From the NCBI GenBank assembly GCA_025757845.1, contig CP107211.1, positions 1,364,001 through 1,428,000 of the forward strand: a stretch of 64,000 nucleotides of DNA, given 5' to 3'. Numbering within the stretch: position 1 is the stretch's first letter; the number at the start of each line of letters is the position of its first letter. The notes under the pieces are model-generated. The model searched no databases and had not been told where the DNA came from. It saw only the letters and a program-made list of their open reading frames with translations. Made by a program: the position numbers and the translations under genes. Below, piece by piece: positions 32,465 to 42,047 of this stretch. Origin of the DNA: Oscillospiraceae bacterium. GTDB lineage: Bacteria > Bacillota > Clostridia > Oscillospirales > Ruminococcaceae.

Positions 32465-32908
32465 TCAGCACACGGCGCGGTGTTCCAGTACGGGCACGGG
32501 CTCCACAACCGGCGGGTGCATGCCCTCGCGGTAGTCCAGATCGCCCTGATCCAGACCGCGCAGCAGCACCTCGGCGGTGGCAATGTTGGTGGCAATGGGC
32601 ACGCCGTGCATATCGCACAGGCGCAGCAGGTTCTGCTCGTTCAGGCTGGAAGCATCCACCTTGAGCGGGTCGCGGAAGAACAGCACCAGATCCACTTCGT
32701 CGCAGGCAACGCGGGAAGTGATCTGCTGTACGCCGCCCAGCTTGCCGGAGAGGTAACAATGCACAGGCAGACCGGTGGTCTGCGCCAGCATCCGTCCGGT
32801 AGTACCGGTGGCAATGACTACATTTTTGGAAAGGATCGCGCTGTAGGCAGTGCAGAACTGAAGCGCGAGTTCCTTGCGGGAATCGTGTGCAAGAATGGCA
32901 ATCGTCAT
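32465..32908 (-). CDS. Methylglyoxal synthase-like protein with altered active site
   Basis: A 147-residue protein of the MgsA family, which converts dihydroxyacetone phosphate to methylglyoxal and phosphate. The N-terminal IAILAHDSRK, the phosphate loop ATGTTGRM and the FFRDPL motif are conserved. In the SGxxGGDQQ motif, where Escherichia coli MgsA has the catalytic base Asp71, this protein has GKLGGVQQ, with Val60 in place of Asp. The frame is otherwise intact and typical in length. It may be inactive as MgsA or have another role. TATACT at 32930-32935 (minus strand) may be its -10. Confidence 0.8.
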   Translation of the reverse strand: MTIAILAHDSRKELALQFCTAYSAILSKNVVIATGTTGRMLAQTTGLPVHCYLSGKLGGVQQITSRVACDEVDLVLFFRDPLKVDASSLNEQNLLRLCDMHGVPIATNIATAEVLLRGLDQGDLDYREGMHPPVVEPVPVLEHRAVC

Positions 32909-33211
32909 AGTGTTCTCTCCTTTGTTCTCAGTATAGTGTTGTGGGTGGCGGACAGTTTTGAGACGAAATGATGAAACACGCTGAAATCGTTATCAAAATT
33001 TCCAATATAGTTTTACCGCGCAAAAACAGGGGTGTCAAGAGTTTTTTTGAAGATTTTGCAAGAAAAAACGGAGAAAGTAGCACTTTTTATTTGTGAGAAA
33101 CGGAAAAAACTTGGATACAATAGTCTGCCCCAAAACACGGAAAAACCATCAAAAGTGAAAACAATCTTCAAAAATTGTTGCTGAAGAAAAAACGCTCCAT
33201 GCCGATAAAAC
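32909..33211. other. Intergenic, no gene seen
   Basis: About 300 AT-rich bases between the mgsA-like gene and the terminator of the proline operon. Apart from a possible -10 for the mgsA-like gene I see no convincing gene, RNA or repeat. Confidence 0.5.
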
Positions 33212-33250
33212 AAAAATGCAGGCCGGGACGTCGGACGTCGGTCTGCACGA
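33212..33250 (-). terminator. Terminator of the proCBA transcript
   Basis: On the minus strand TGCAGACCG pairs with CGGCCTGCA, with a GACGTCCGACGTC loop region, followed by TTTTTG. Confidence 0.75.
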
Positions 33251-33283
33251 GAAAATTATTTTCACACTGGGGAGGTGGGGAAC

Positions 33284-34546
33284 TCAGCGGATCTGCCCAT
33301 CTCCGTGGATGATGTACTTGTAGCTGCAAAGCTCTTCCAGCCCCATCGGGCCGCGGGCGTGCAGCTTCTGGGTGGAGATGCCCATCTCGCAGCCCAGCCC
33401 GAACTCTCCGCCATCGGTAAAGCGGGTGGAACAGTTTACATACACGGCGGCACTGTCCACAGCTGCCGTGAACCGGTCGGCGTGGGCCTGTGTCCGGGTC
33501 AGGATGGCTTCGCTGTGGCCGGTGGAGTGAGCAGCGATGTGGGCAATGGCCTCGTCCACGCTGTCCACGACCTTGACGGCCAGAATGTAGTCCAGAAACT
33601 CGGTGTCAAAGTCCTGCGGGCCTGCCGGGATGCCGGGGATGATGGCCGCGGCGCGCTCGTCCAGCCGCAGTTCCACCGGATGCAGGCCCTTTGCCGTGCG
33701 GTCCGGGCCGAGGCGCTGAGCCAGCTTGGGCAGAAACTCTGCCGCAATGGCCGAATGCACCAGACATACTTCCTCGGCATTGCACACGCTGGGGCGGCTG
33801 GCCTTGGCGTTCTCAATGATGTCCAGTGCCTTATCCTGGTTGGCAGTGTCATCCACAAAAATGTGGCAGATGCCGGTGCCGGTCTGGATGCAGGGGACTT
33901 TGGCGTTTTCCACGCAGGCGCGGATCAGCCCGGCACCGCCGCGGGGGATCAGCAGGTCCACATAGCCCACGGCGGTCATCAGGGCGTTGGCCGAGGCGTG
34001 GGAGGTGTCCTCGATCAGGCTGACAGCGGCTTCCGGCAGGCCGCTCTCCACAAGACCCTGCCGCAGCGCTTTCACAATGGCATTGGCGCTGCGCCAGGCC
34101 TCTTTGCCGCAGCGCAGGATGCAGGCATTGCCGCTCTTGATGGCAAGGGCGGCGGCGTCGCTGGTCACGTTGGGGCGGCTCTCGTAGATGATGGCGGTCA
34201 CGCCCATGGGCACGGCGGTCTTTTCAATCACCAGCCCGTTGGGGCGCTCCACCCGTTTCAGCACCCGGCCCACCGGGTCCGGCAGGGCGGCCACCTCCAG
34301 AATGCCCCGGGCCATGGCTCCGATGCGCTCCTCGGTCAGGGCCAGCCGGTCCAGCATCACGTCGCTGATGTGCCCCTTGGCGGCGGCCATATCCTCGGCG
34401 TTTGCGGCCAGGATGGCCTCCATGTTTTCCGGGTGGCACAGCCAGTCGGACATGGCCCACAGAGCGTGGGTGCGGGTCTCGCTGCTTGCCAGTGCAACGA
34501 CTGTTTTTGCCGCGCGGGCGGCTTCCAGAATCTCCTGTGTCGTCAT
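33284..34546 (-). CDS. proA: Gamma-glutamyl phosphate reductase
   Basis: A 420-residue NADPH-dependent aldehyde dehydrogenase-fold enzyme, the second step of proline synthesis. Typical stretches are [30 protein letters not shown] and the catalytic Cys in [11 protein letters not shown]. Length is normal. It overlaps proB by four bases and is the last gene before a terminator. Confidence 0.95.
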   Translation of the reverse strand: MTTQEILEAARAAKTVVALASSETRTHALWAMSDWLCHPENMEAILAANAEDMAAAKGHISDVMLDRLALTEERIGAMARGILEVAALPDPVGRVLKRVERPNGLVIEKTAVPMGVTAIIYESRPNVTSDAAALAIKSGNACILRCGKEAWRSANAIVKALRQGLVESGLPEAAVSLIEDTSHASANALMTAVGYVDLLIPRGGAGLIRACVENAKVPCIQTGTGICHIFVDDTANQDKALDIIENAKASRPSVCNAEEVCLVHSAIAAEFLPKLAQRLGPDRTAKGLHPVELRLDERAAAIIPGIPAGPQDFDTEFLDYILAVKVVDSVDEAIAHIAAHSTGHSEAILTRTQAHADRFTAAVDSAAVYVNCSTRFTDGGEFGLGCEMGISTQKLHARGPMGLEELCSYKYIIHGDGQIR

Positions 34547-35328
34547 GCCGGATCCTCCTGTCTGCGTCCTTTGAAACGGGTCCCGGCGGGCTTGCCGTCG
34601 GCAATGTCGTACAGCACCTCCGGGTGTGCGCCGTTGGCAATGACCATATCGGCGCCGCTGCCGGTGACCATGCGGGCAGCCCGCAGCTTGGTGGCCATGC
34701 CGCCGGTGCCCAGTGCCGAACCGGCCCCATCGGCCAGTGCCATTACCTCGGGGGTGATCTCTTCCACCAGCGGGATGAGCGCAGCGTCCGGATGGGTGTG
34801 AGGGTTGGCCGTGTACAGGCCGTCGATGTCGCTCAGCAGCACCAGCAGGTCGGCTTTGCAGCAGCAGGCCACGATGGCGGCCAGGGTGTCGTTGTCGCCG
34901 ATGGACGTGATCTCGTCGGTGGCAACGGTGTCGTTTTCGTTGATGATGGGCAAAGCCCCCAGCTCCAGCAGGCGGGACAGGGTGTTCTGGAAGTTGACCC
35001 GCCGGTCAGTATGCTCCACGTCCACGCCGGTGAGCAGGATCTGCGCAACGGTGTGATTGTAGGCATTGAAGAGCCGGTCGTAGGTATACATCAGCTCACA
35101 CTGACCCACTGCGGCACAGGCCTGCTTGCTGGCGGTGTCCTTTGGGCGCTGCGGCAGCGACAGTTTGCCCACGCCCATGCCAATGGCACCGGACGATACC
35201 AGAATGACCTCGTGACCCTCATTTTTCAAATCGCTCAGCACCTTGACCAGCTGCTCCGTATGGCGGATGTTCAGCCGTCCGGTGCCGTATGCCAGAGTAG
35301 AGGTGCCTACCTTCACAACGATGCGCAT
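34543..35328 (-). CDS. proB: Glutamate 5-kinase
   Basis: A 261-residue amino acid kinase that phosphorylates glutamate, the first and usually feedback-inhibited step of proline synthesis. It begins [15 protein letters not shown] and has [21 protein letters not shown] and [10 protein letters not shown]; the ATP loop GTGGMATKL is near residue 215. There is no C-terminal PUA domain, so it is the short form. The ATG at 35328 fits the family start. Confidence 0.95.
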   Translation of the reverse strand: MRIVVKVGTSTLAYGTGRLNIRHTEQLVKVLSDLKNEGHEVILVSSGAIGMGVGKLSLPQRPKDTASKQACAAVGQCELMYTYDRLFNAYNHTVAQILLTGVDVEHTDRRVNFQNTLSRLLELGALPIINENDTVATDEITSIGDNDTLAAIVACCCKADLLVLLSDIDGLYTANPHTHPDAALIPLVEEITPEVMALADGAGSALGTGGMATKLRAARMVTGSGADMVIANGAHPEVLYDIADGKPAGTRFKGRRQEDPA

Positions 35329-35335
35329 AAGTCCA

Positions 35336-36142
35336 TTAACCCTTTCCCATTTCCTTTGTCTTGTCGTAAGCGGCAAGCACGGCGTCCATCACCGCGCCCC
35401 GCAGGCCGTGCTCTTCCAGCACGCGCACGCCCTGAATGGTGCTGCCGCCGGGGCTGCACACGGCGTCCTTGAGGGCACCGGGATGCTGGCCGCTTTCCAG
35501 CACCAGCTTGGCGCTGCCCAGGACCATCTGAGCGGCATACTCCTGTGCCTTGGCACGGGGCAGGCCGCAGGCTACGCCGCCGTCTGCCAGTGCCTCAATG
35601 AACTGGTACACCCAGGCCGGGCCGCAGCCGGACACGCAGCTGGCTGCGTCGATCAGGTTTTCCGGCACGGCATCCAGCCGCCCGGCCGGGGCCATGATCT
35701 TCCGGAAAACTTCTTCCTCCTCGGCAGTCACATTGCTGGAGCAGTACTGGATCATGCCTTCGCCCACGGAAGCCGGGGTGTTGGGCATGATGCGGATCAC
35801 CGGGAAGTCCTCGCCCGCCATCTCCTGAATGCGGGCAATGGACAGTCCGGCGGCCATGCTGCACAGCACGAAACGGCCCGGGCGCTCGTCCAGCGAGAAC
35901 TTCAGCGGTGCCAGCAGGGCCTCCATCATCTGGGGCTTCACCGCCAGAAAGATCAGGTCGCATTCCGCGGCCACCTCAGCGTTGGTCGCCACTTTGCAGC
36001 CCAGTTCCTTGGCCAGAGCCTGTGCCTTGGCCGTGGTGCGGTTTGCCAAATAGACCTTTTTAGGGTCTGCAGCCTTGCACACGGCCCGCGCAATTGCGCC
36101 GCCCATGTTGCCGCAGCCCAGAAAACCGATCGTTTCCATCAT
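35336..36142 (-). CDS. proC: Pyrroline-5-carboxylate reductase
   Basis: A 268-residue enzyme for the last step of proline synthesis. The N-terminal GFLGCGNMGGAIAR binds NAD(P)H; VIRIMPNTPASVGEG and the C-terminal DAVCSPGGSTIQG are family signatures. It is the first gene of the proC-proB-proA operon, seven bases upstream of proB, with its own promoter. Confidence 0.95.
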   Translation of the reverse strand: MMETIGFLGCGNMGGAIARAVCKAADPKKVYLANRTTAKAQALAKELGCKVATNAEVAAECDLIFLAVKPQMMEALLAPLKFSLDERPGRFVLCSMAAGLSIARIQEMAGEDFPVIRIMPNTPASVGEGMIQYCSSNVTAEEEEVFRKIMAPAGRLDAVPENLIDAASCVSGCGPAWVYQFIEALADGGVACGLPRAKAQEYAAQMVLGSAKLVLESGQHPGALKDAVCSPGGSTIQGVRVLEEHGLRGAVMDAVLAAYDKTKEMGKG

Positions 36143-36185
36143 AATTCATACCCTCCCTTACGGCAGACGATTTCTGCCTGCCCCC

Positions 36186-36214
36186 ATTGTAAGCACGCGG
36201 GACGATAAAATCAA
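36186..36214 (-). promoter_or_regulatory. Sigma-A promoter of the proCBA operon
   Basis: On the minus strand TTGATT (36209-36214) and TACAAT (36186-36191) with a 17-base spacer. The rest of the 36143-36480 interval shows no gene. Confidence 0.8.
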
Positions 36215-36378
36215 GAGGAACCGCCTCTTTTTTGCCGCGGCAAAACCGGGCGGCCGTGCCGGAAGGGTGGAGGAGGTATTCCGATTTGATATGGCCGGAT
36301 GCCCAAAAATGTACGCGATGCAAAACACAAACTTGCGTGAATGCACAATAAATTCAAAAAGTGTACAAAAATTGTCCT

Positions 36379-36407
36379 TGCTTTTTGACAGGATTCTGCG
36401 GTAAAAT
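36379..36407 (+). promoter_or_regulatory. Possible promoter of the TetR gene
   Basis: TTGCTT (36379-36384), 17 bases, TAAAAT (36402-36407). A better -35, TTGACA, lies only 11 bases from the -10 and is therefore unlikely. Confidence 0.4.
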
Positions 36408-36480
36408 AGGACATGGAAAATCTTCTCACGACTTTCGCCGCACAGGGCAGGAAAATTTCTGCCTGGAAAGGATGGTTTTT

Positions 36481-37065
36481 GTGTCACAGACGACCAAGCG
36501 GGCGCTGGAGGCATCGCTCAAAAAGCTGCTGCTCCAGAAGCCCCTCAACAAGATCACGATTAACGACATCACCGAGGACTGCGGTGTGAACCGCATGACC
36601 TTCTATTATCATTTCAAAGACATCTACGATCTGGTGGACTGGATCCTGATGGAGGATGCCGCCAAGGTGATGGAAGGCCGCAAGAGCTTTGACACATGGG
36701 ATGAAGCCTATCTGGACATCCTGCATCAGCTGCAGGAGAACAAGACCCTGGTGCTGAATGTGTACCGTTCGGTGGGCCGCGAACAGGTGGAGCAGTACCT
36801 TTATAGATTGCTGGATCCTGTTCTGAAGGAATTCACCAACCGTGAATGCCAGGACATCACGGTCCAGGATGCCGACAAGCAGTTCGTGGTGGATTTTTAC
36901 AAGTATGCACTGGTGGGCATGACGTTGGAGTGGACCCGGCGGGATATGAAGGCCGACCCGGCTGTGATGGTCGCACGACTGAGCACGATGATCCACGGTG
37001 ACCTGCGGCGTGCCCTGTGCCGGCTGGCCAGCAACCGGGGCGGCACCGCACGGGACGAGGATTAA
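36481..37065 (+). CDS. TetR-family transcriptional regulator
   Basis: A 194-residue regulator. The N-terminal helix-turn-helix is typical: KRALEASLKKLLLQKPLNKI, then TINDITEDCGVNRMTFYYHF. The C-terminal ligand domain is helical and not assignable. The GTG at 36481 is preferred because GGAAAGGA lies eight bases before it; the ATG at 36472 sits within that site. Similar regulators (DhaS-like) often lack a classical drug-efflux partner. The following radical SAM gene is its most likely neighbour under control, though a terminator lies between them. Confidence 0.85.
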   Translation: MSQTTKRALEASLKKLLLQKPLNKITINDITEDCGVNRMTFYYHFKDIYDLVDWILMEDAAKVMEGRKSFDTWDEAYLDILHQLQENKTLVLNVYRSVGREQVEQYLYRLLDPVLKEFTNRECQDITVQDADKQFVVDFYKYALVGMTLEWTRRDMKADPAVMVARLSTMIHGDLRRALCRLASNRGGTARDED

Positions 37066-37105
37066 GCCCCGGAACCGGCCGAAAACGTAAAAATCTTATC
37101 AAACA

Positions 37106-37142
37106 GTGCGCCGTGATGGGTTTTCCATCACGGCGTATTTTC
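37106..37142 (+). terminator. Terminator after the TetR gene
   Basis: GCGCCGTGATGG pairs with CCATCACGGCGT around a short T-rich loop; ATTTTCT follows. Confidence 0.75.
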
Positions 37143-37232
37143 TGATTATGGCACCTTTCGACTGAACGTGGTACCATACATTCATAAAATAAAGGATGAT
37201 TTCAACAGAATCTGTTTGGAGGAAAACGACTT

Positions 37233-38663
37233 ATGAACACTTCTCTTGAGAATTTGACCCATAAGATGCAGCGCGCCGCCGTTGGCAAGATGGTGGACGT
37301 GGTGCTTTCTCATGCAGATAAGGATCCTGAAAAGACCATGGGTCAGATCGTGGATCTGGCAAAGCAGTTTTACGGCAGCTCCTTCAGCGATGAGACTTAC
37401 GAGCGCGCCAAAAAGACCCTGAGCGACCCGGACAGCAAGTGGTCCAAGCTGATCAACTGTGTGCTGGACCAGACCGACCCCAATGTTGCCCGCACCATGG
37501 CCCTGAACCTGGGCTATGAGGCTTTCTTCCGGGGCACCAAGACCATCCGCGAGAACCGCGTGAAGTACCAGTGCAACATTCCCTGGCTGATCCTGTTTGA
37601 CCCCACCTCTGCCTGCAACATGCACTGCGTGGGCTGCTGGGCCGGTGAGTACGGCCACAAGAACAACCTCAGCTTTGAGGATATGGACAAGATCATCACC
37701 CAGGGCAAGGAGCTGGGCGTGTACCTGTACATGCTGACCGGCGGCGAGCCGCTGGTGCGCAAGAAGGACATCCTGAAGCTGGCCGAAAAGCACAACGATG
37801 TGCAGTTTGCCATCTACACCAACTCCACCCTGATCGACGAGCCCTTCTGCCAGGAAGTGCAGCGTCTTGGCAACATTGCCTTTATGCTGTCCATCGAGGG
37901 CACCCCGGAGACCAACGACGCCCGCCGCGGTGAGGGCCACTATGCGGCCGTTATGAACGCCATGGACCTGCTCAAGAAGCACGGCATTGTGTTCGGCACC
38001 TCCATCTGCTATACCAGCCAGAACATTGAGGCTGTCACCAACGACACCTTCATGCGTTTTCTGTGCGACAAGGGCGCACACTTTGGCTTCTACTTCCACT
38101 ACATGCCCGTGGGCAACGAGGCTGCTCCGGAGCTGTTGCCCACCCCGGAACAGCGCCAGTATATGATCAAGCGCATCCGCTACCTGCGTTCCGAGGAGTG
38201 CGACATCCCGTTCTACCCCATGGACTTCCAGAACGACGGTGAGTTTGTGGGCGGCTGCATTGCCGGCGGCCGCAACTACTTCCACATCAACTCGGCCGGC
38301 GACGCAGAGCCCTGCGTGTTCATCCACTATTCCAACGCCAACATCCACGACCAGAGCATCCTGGAGATCCTGCACAGCCCGCTGTTCATGGCTTACCACA
38401 ACGGCCAGCCTTTCAACAAGAATCACCTGCGTCCCTGCCCGATGCTGGAGAACCCCGAGCTGCTGCAGAAGATGGTGCACGAGACCGGTGCCCACAGCAC
38501 CGACCTGCAGTCGCCGGAGAGCGTGGAGCATCTGTGCGAGAAGTGCAAGAGCTACGCTGCCAACTGGCAGCCCACGGCAGACGAGATCTGGTCCCATACC
38601 AAGATCCGCGAGAGCCGTTACGAGAACTATAAGGATTGGAAGCCCTCTCAGCCGCTGGACTGA
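37233..38663 (+). CDS. Radical SAM protein with C-terminal cysteine-rich (SPASM-like) region
   Basis: A 476-residue radical SAM enzyme. The 4Fe-4S cluster motif is C128-N-M-H-C132-V-G-C135, followed by the SAM-binding MLTGGEP. Residues 1-120 form a helical N-terminal extension. The C-terminal part has additional cysteines in GGCIAGGRNYFHI, AEPCVFIHY, RPCPMLENP and LCEKCKSY, consistent with auxiliary clusters. There is no peptide substrate gene nearby. The reaction is unknown; homologues in gut Clostridia are generally left unnamed. It has its own ribosome-binding site (GGAGG) and terminator. Confidence 0.85.
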   Translation: MNTSLENLTHKMQRAAVGKMVDVVLSHADKDPEKTMGQIVDLAKQFYGSSFSDETYERAKKTLSDPDSKWSKLINCVLDQTDPNVARTMALNLGYEAFFRGTKTIRENRVKYQCNIPWLILFDPTSACNMHCVGCWAGEYGHKNNLSFEDMDKIITQGKELGVYLYMLTGGEPLVRKKDILKLAEKHNDVQFAIYTNSTLIDEPFCQEVQRLGNIAFMLSIEGTPETNDARRGEGHYAAVMNAMDLLKKHGIVFGTSICYTSQNIEAVTNDTFMRFLCDKGAHFGFYFHYMPVGNEAAPELLPTPEQRQYMIKRIRYLRSEECDIPFYPMDFQNDGEFVGGCIAGGRNYFHINSAGDAEPCVFIHYSNANIHDQSILEILHSPLFMAYHNGQPFNKNHLRPCPMLENPELLQKMVHETGAHSTDLQSPESVEHLCEKCKSYAANWQPTADEIWSHTKIRESRYENYKDWKPSQPLD

Positions 38664-38690
38664 GCTGAAATCTGAATCAAAGCAATAAAC

Positions 38691-38740
38691 GACCCCCGCC
38701 CTGTGTCCCTTCCCGGAACATAAAGCGGGGGTCTTGCTGT
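38691..38740 (+). terminator. Terminator after the radical SAM gene
   Basis: GACCCCCGC (38691-38699) pairs with GCGGGGGTC (38725-38733) across a 25-base loop; TTGCTG follows. Confidence 0.6.
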
Positions 38741-38756
38741 GCATGTTGGCGGCTAT

Positions 38757-38933
38757 TTATTTCTTATCGCTTTCTTTAATTGCCTTTAGAATACAAATTC
38801 CCATAGCTAAAACAGGAAACAGCACTCTGAGAGCTAAAAACCCTTGTGGGTCTCCAAAATTGATGTTTACGTCTGCAAATAGTCCAACGAACCATGCCGC
38901 TAAAGTAGAAATGATCGCGATTGTGTAAGTCAT
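38757..38933 (-). CDS. 58-residue membrane protein
   Basis: A short open frame starting MTYTIAIISTLAAWFVGL and ending KAIKESDKK. It has two hydrophobic stretches (about residues 4-22 and 33-52) and a basic tail. GGAGG lies nine bases before the ATG. It directly follows another tiny membrane protein gene and has lower GC than its neighbours. I do not recognise a family. The size and pairing recall immunity or small regulatory membrane proteins; this is only a guess. Confidence 0.6.
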   Translation of the reverse strand: MTYTIAIISTLAAWFVGLFADVNINFGDPQGFLALRVLFPVLAMGICILKAIKESDKK

Positions 38934-38951
38934 TTGTCAAACCTCCGTGAA

Positions 38952-39107
38952 TTATTTCTCGGTTGTGTTTTTGCCCCGTACAAGCATACCGGCAATTGTG
39001 ATTAAAAGACCTGCGGCTCCACCAACAAAAGCAAAAATATTACTTATAGATAAGGCGATCCCAGCCAGAATAACAGCGATACCCAATAACATCATTTTAA
39101 TACCCAT
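38952..39107 (-). CDS. 51-residue membrane protein
   Basis: A short open frame starting MGIKMMLLGIAVILAGIALS, with two hydrophobic helices (about residues 5-20 and 25-43) and a charged C-terminus RGKNTTEK. AAGGAG lies ten bases upstream. It precedes the 58-residue gene by 18 bases, so the two are probably one transcript. Base composition is AT-richer than the surrounding genes. No family recognised. Confidence 0.6.
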   Translation of the reverse strand: MGIKMMLLGIAVILAGIALSISNIFAFVGGAAGLLITIAGMLVRGKNTTEK

Positions 39108-39151
39108 TAAATCGTTCTCCTTTATATACGTTCTTATGATACGGCATGACT

Positions 39152-39190
39152 AAAAAATACCCCGCATCGGAAGTGCTCTGATGCGGGGCA
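39152..39190 (-). terminator. Terminator of the AI-2E transporter gene
   Basis: On the minus strand GCCCCGCATC pairs with GATGCGGGGT and is followed by ATTTTTT. Confidence 0.85.
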
Positions 39191-39198
39191 GGGAAGGT

Positions 39199-40452
39199 TT
39201 ACTGGTTCTCAGCAGATTGCGGTGCAGCGGGCTGTGCGGCTGCATCGTCTGCGGGGTCGCCGAACTGGTCGTGATAGGTGTTGAGCATATCCAGCTCTTC
39301 GTTGCGGCGCAGACCGTGAATGACCAGCTTTTTGATCACGTCGTAGATCACGGCGAACAGCGGCACGCCCACGATCATGCCGGCAAAGCCCCACAGGCCG
39401 CCAAACAGCAGGATGGCAAACAGCACCCAAAAGCTGGAAAGGCCGGTGGTGTTGCCCAGGATCTTGGGTCCGATGATGTTGCCGTCCAGCTGCTGCAAAA
39501 CCAGCACGAACAGCACGAACCACAAGGCCTTGATGGGGTTCTGGATCAGGATCAGCAGCGTAGCCGGAATGGCTCCGATAAAGGGCCCAAAGAAGGGGAT
39601 CACGTTGGTGACACCAATGATCACCGACACCAGCAGGGCACTGGGGAACTTGAAGATCAGGCAGCCAATATAGCACAGCAGGCCGATGATGGCAGAATCC
39701 AGAATCTTGCCATTGATAAAGCCCCCGAACATCCGGTCGGCGTACTTCACTTCCTCGGTGATCAGGCTGGCCCACCGGGGCTTTACCACGCTGTACAGCA
39801 CCATCTTGCCCTGCTGCACGAACCGCTTGCGGCTGGCCAGAATGTACACGGCCACGATGATGCCGATGATCAGGTTCTTGGCTACGGTCACCACATTCAG
39901 CACGCCGATGGCAGCACCGCTGACGATGTTCTGCATGGAGGGCAGCAGGGTGTTCTTGATCCATGTGTCCAGATTGGTATTCAGGGCGGCGTAAGCCGAA
40001 TTGAGCAGTTCCATGATCTGCTCGTTCTTCTCAATGAACTCCAGATGGTTTGCCCAGTACATGAACTTTGTAATATTGGCCTGCGCGGTGTAGTACAGGG
40101 TGGTTACGCTGGTGATCAGCTGCGGGATGATCATCATGCACAGCGCGTAGATCAGCAGAAGCCCGAACAGGATGGTGAACGTCACGGACAGGGCGTTGAT
40201 CAGGTTCTTCATCTTTTCCGGGATGAACCGGCGCAGAAACGCCTCAATGGTGTTGCACACCGGCTTGAGCAGATAGGCGATGACGGCACCGTAGATGAAA
40301 GGCATCAGGATGCCGGTTAGGGTAGAGATGGCCGAGCCGAAGCCGTCAAAGCGGTAAATAAGGAAAAAGAAGATGATACTCAGTGCAATGGCACCAAACC
40401 CTGCGAGCATCCCATAGAGATACGGTTTGATGTGCGGCTTTTTGTCCATCAT
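39199..40452 (-). CDS. AI-2E family transporter
   Basis: A 417-residue polytopic membrane protein of the PerM/TqsA/YhhT family, named after export of the quorum signal AI-2 but with varied roles including Na+/H+ exchange. It has about eight hydrophobic helices and the family stretch GVTNVIPFFGPFIGAIPA near residue 290; a polar Ala/Gln-rich tail ends the protein. GGAG lies before a double ATG at 40452. Monocistronic; substrate unknown. Confidence 0.85.
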   Translation of the reverse strand: MMDKKPHIKPYLYGMLAGFGAIALSIIFFFLIYRFDGFGSAISTLTGILMPFIYGAVIAYLLKPVCNTIEAFLRRFIPEKMKNLINALSVTFTILFGLLLIYALCMMIIPQLITSVTTLYYTAQANITKFMYWANHLEFIEKNEQIMELLNSAYAALNTNLDTWIKNTLLPSMQNIVSGAAIGVLNVVTVAKNLIIGIIVAVYILASRKRFVQQGKMVLYSVVKPRWASLITEEVKYADRMFGGFINGKILDSAIIGLLCYIGCLIFKFPSALLVSVIIGVTNVIPFFGPFIGAIPATLLILIQNPIKALWFVLFVLVLQQLDGNIIGPKILGNTTGLSSFWVLFAILLFGGLWGFAGMIVGVPLFAVIYDVIKKLVIHGLRRNEELDMLNTYHDQFGDPADDAAAQPAAPQSAENQ

Positions 40453-40500
40453 GACAAACTCCATTCCTGCTGCGGGCAGCGGGAACACCCACAGCGCTTG

Positions 40501-41847
40501 TTAAATTTTGTTGCTTCTGCGCCAGATATGCAGTTTTTCGGCCTCGCGGATCAGCTCCTCGCGGAAATCCGGGTGTGCCACGCTGATCAGAGCCTCAGCC
40601 TTTTCCCAAGAGGTCAGACCCTTCAGGTTCACGCAGCCGTACTCGGTGCACAGGTAGTGCACGTTGGCACGGGTATCGGTGACAATGCTGCCGTTCTCCA
40701 ACGTGGGACGGATGCGGCTCTCCAACTTGCCGGTCTTTTTATTAAAGAAGGTAGAGGACAGACAGATGAAGCTCTTGCCGCCCTTGGACAGGTAGGCACC
40801 CAGCACGAAGTCCAGCTGACCGCCTGCACCGGAAATGTGCTTCACACCGGCGCTCTCGGCGTTCACCTGACCAAACAGGTCGATATCCACGGCATTATTG
40901 ATGGAAATGAAGTTATCCAGGGCAGAAATGCTGCGGATGTCGTTGGTGTAATCCACGGGGGCAGACATACACTCCGGGTTGTCGTTCAGGTAGTCGTACA
41001 TCTTCTGGGTGCCGGCACCAAAGGCGTAGACCTGACGGCCCTTGTCCAGCTGCTTGCGGGCACCGGTGATCTTGCCGGCCTTGGCAATGTCCACAAAGGC
41101 ATCCACATACATCTCGGTGTGCACACCCAGATCCTTCAGGTCGCTCTGGGCGATCAGGCCGCCGATGGCGTTGGGCATACCGCCGATGCCCAGCTGCAGG
41201 CAGGCACCGTTGGGGATCTGCGGAACGATCAGGTTGGCAACCTTCAGGTCCACTTCGGTGGCAGCACCGGGAGCGGCCATCTGGCCGATGGGCGGGTTGT
41301 CGCCCTCCACGATGCCGGTCACCTGCGAGATGTGCACGCAGTTCTCCATGCCGCCCAGGCAGCGGGGCATGTTCTTATTGACCTCCACGATGATCTTTTT
41401 GGCCTTTTCGCACACGGCACCCAGATGGGAGGCGCTGGGGCCGAAGTTGAAGTAACCGTGCTCATCCATGGGGGTCACCTGGAACACGGCCACATCGACG
41501 GGGTCCGGGCTCTCACGGTAGTAGCGGGGCAGCTCGGAATAACGGATGGGGGAATAGAAGGAGAAGCCCTGCGCAATGGCCTTGCGCTCAATGCCGCCCA
41601 TATGCCAGCTGTTCCAGGTCATGTGGGCAGCGGGGTCGTCGATCTGGAAGATCTCAGGGACCCACATCAGAATGCCGCCGCGGAAGTTGACCCCTTCCAG
41701 CTCCGGCAGGCGCTTGGCCAGCTCGGCATCCACAGCAACGGGGGTGTTCACGGCCCAGCCGTAATCCACCCAGTCACCGCTTTTGACCAGAGCAGCAGCC
41801 TGTGCGGCCGTCATGCGTTTCTGAGCGTACAGTTCCATAAAATCCAT
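40501..41847 (-). CDS. but: Butyryl-CoA:acetate CoA-transferase
   Basis: A 448-residue family I CoA-transferase of the acetyl-CoA hydrolase/4-hydroxybutyrate CoA-transferase group. It releases butyrate by exchanging CoA with acetate, the final step in most gut butyrate producers. The catalytic Glu is residue 245 in [20 protein letters not shown] precedes it. Length equals known But enzymes. The start at 41847 has AGGAGAGG upstream. It is transcribed divergently from the genes that make butyryl-CoA, and its promoter overlaps a Rex-like site. Specificity for butyryl-CoA over 4-hydroxybutyryl- or propionyl-CoA is inferred from this context. Confidence 0.9.
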   Translation of the reverse strand: MDFMELYAQKRMTAAQAAALVKSGDWVDYGWAVNTPVAVDAELAKRLPELEGVNFRGGILMWVPEIFQIDDPAAHMTWNSWHMGGIERKAIAQGFSFYSPIRYSELPRYYRESPDPVDVAVFQVTPMDEHGYFNFGPSASHLGAVCEKAKKIIVEVNKNMPRCLGGMENCVHISQVTGIVEGDNPPIGQMAAPGAATEVDLKVANLIVPQIPNGACLQLGIGGMPNAIGGLIAQSDLKDLGVHTEMYVDAFVDIAKAGKITGARKQLDKGRQVYAFGAGTQKMYDYLNDNPECMSAPVDYTNDIRSISALDNFISINNAVDIDLFGQVNAESAGVKHISGAGGQLDFVLGAYLSKGGKSFICLSSTFFNKKTGKLESRIRPTLENGSIVTDTRANVHYLCTEYGCVNLKGLTSWEKAEALISVAHPDFREELIREAEKLHIWRRSNKI

Positions 41848-42016
41848 TATAAACCATCCTCTCCTAAAAAACATAAAAGAATTGTAAACTTTCTACAATT
41901 CTGCACGGATAAATTTTGGCGGCACAGGCCGCCCGGCGGGGGTGCCTGTACACAGCTTTGCCACATCTGTCTGTTACTATATAAATAAGGCACAGAGCAG
42001 ATGCGTCTGCACAACT

Positions 42017-42034
42017 TAGTTATAACATTAACAA
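42017..42034. promoter_or_regulatory. Rex-like operator over the but promoter
   Basis: TAGTTATAACATTAACAA matches 12 of 14 fixed positions of the published Rex consensus (TTGTTAA, four bases, TTAACAA). It covers the -10 and part of the spacer of the but promoter. Confidence 0.6.
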
Positions 42035-42047
42035 AGTGCAGAATCAA
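42019..42047 (-). promoter_or_regulatory. Sigma-A promoter of but
   Basis: On the minus strand TTGATT (42042-42047) and TATAAC (42019-42024) with a 17-base spacer. This gives a leader of about 165 bases before but. Confidence 0.75.

Noticed and set aside
36385..36407. TTGACA plus TAAAAT as the TetR promoter
   Set aside because: The spacer is only 11 bases, too short for a sigma-A promoter.
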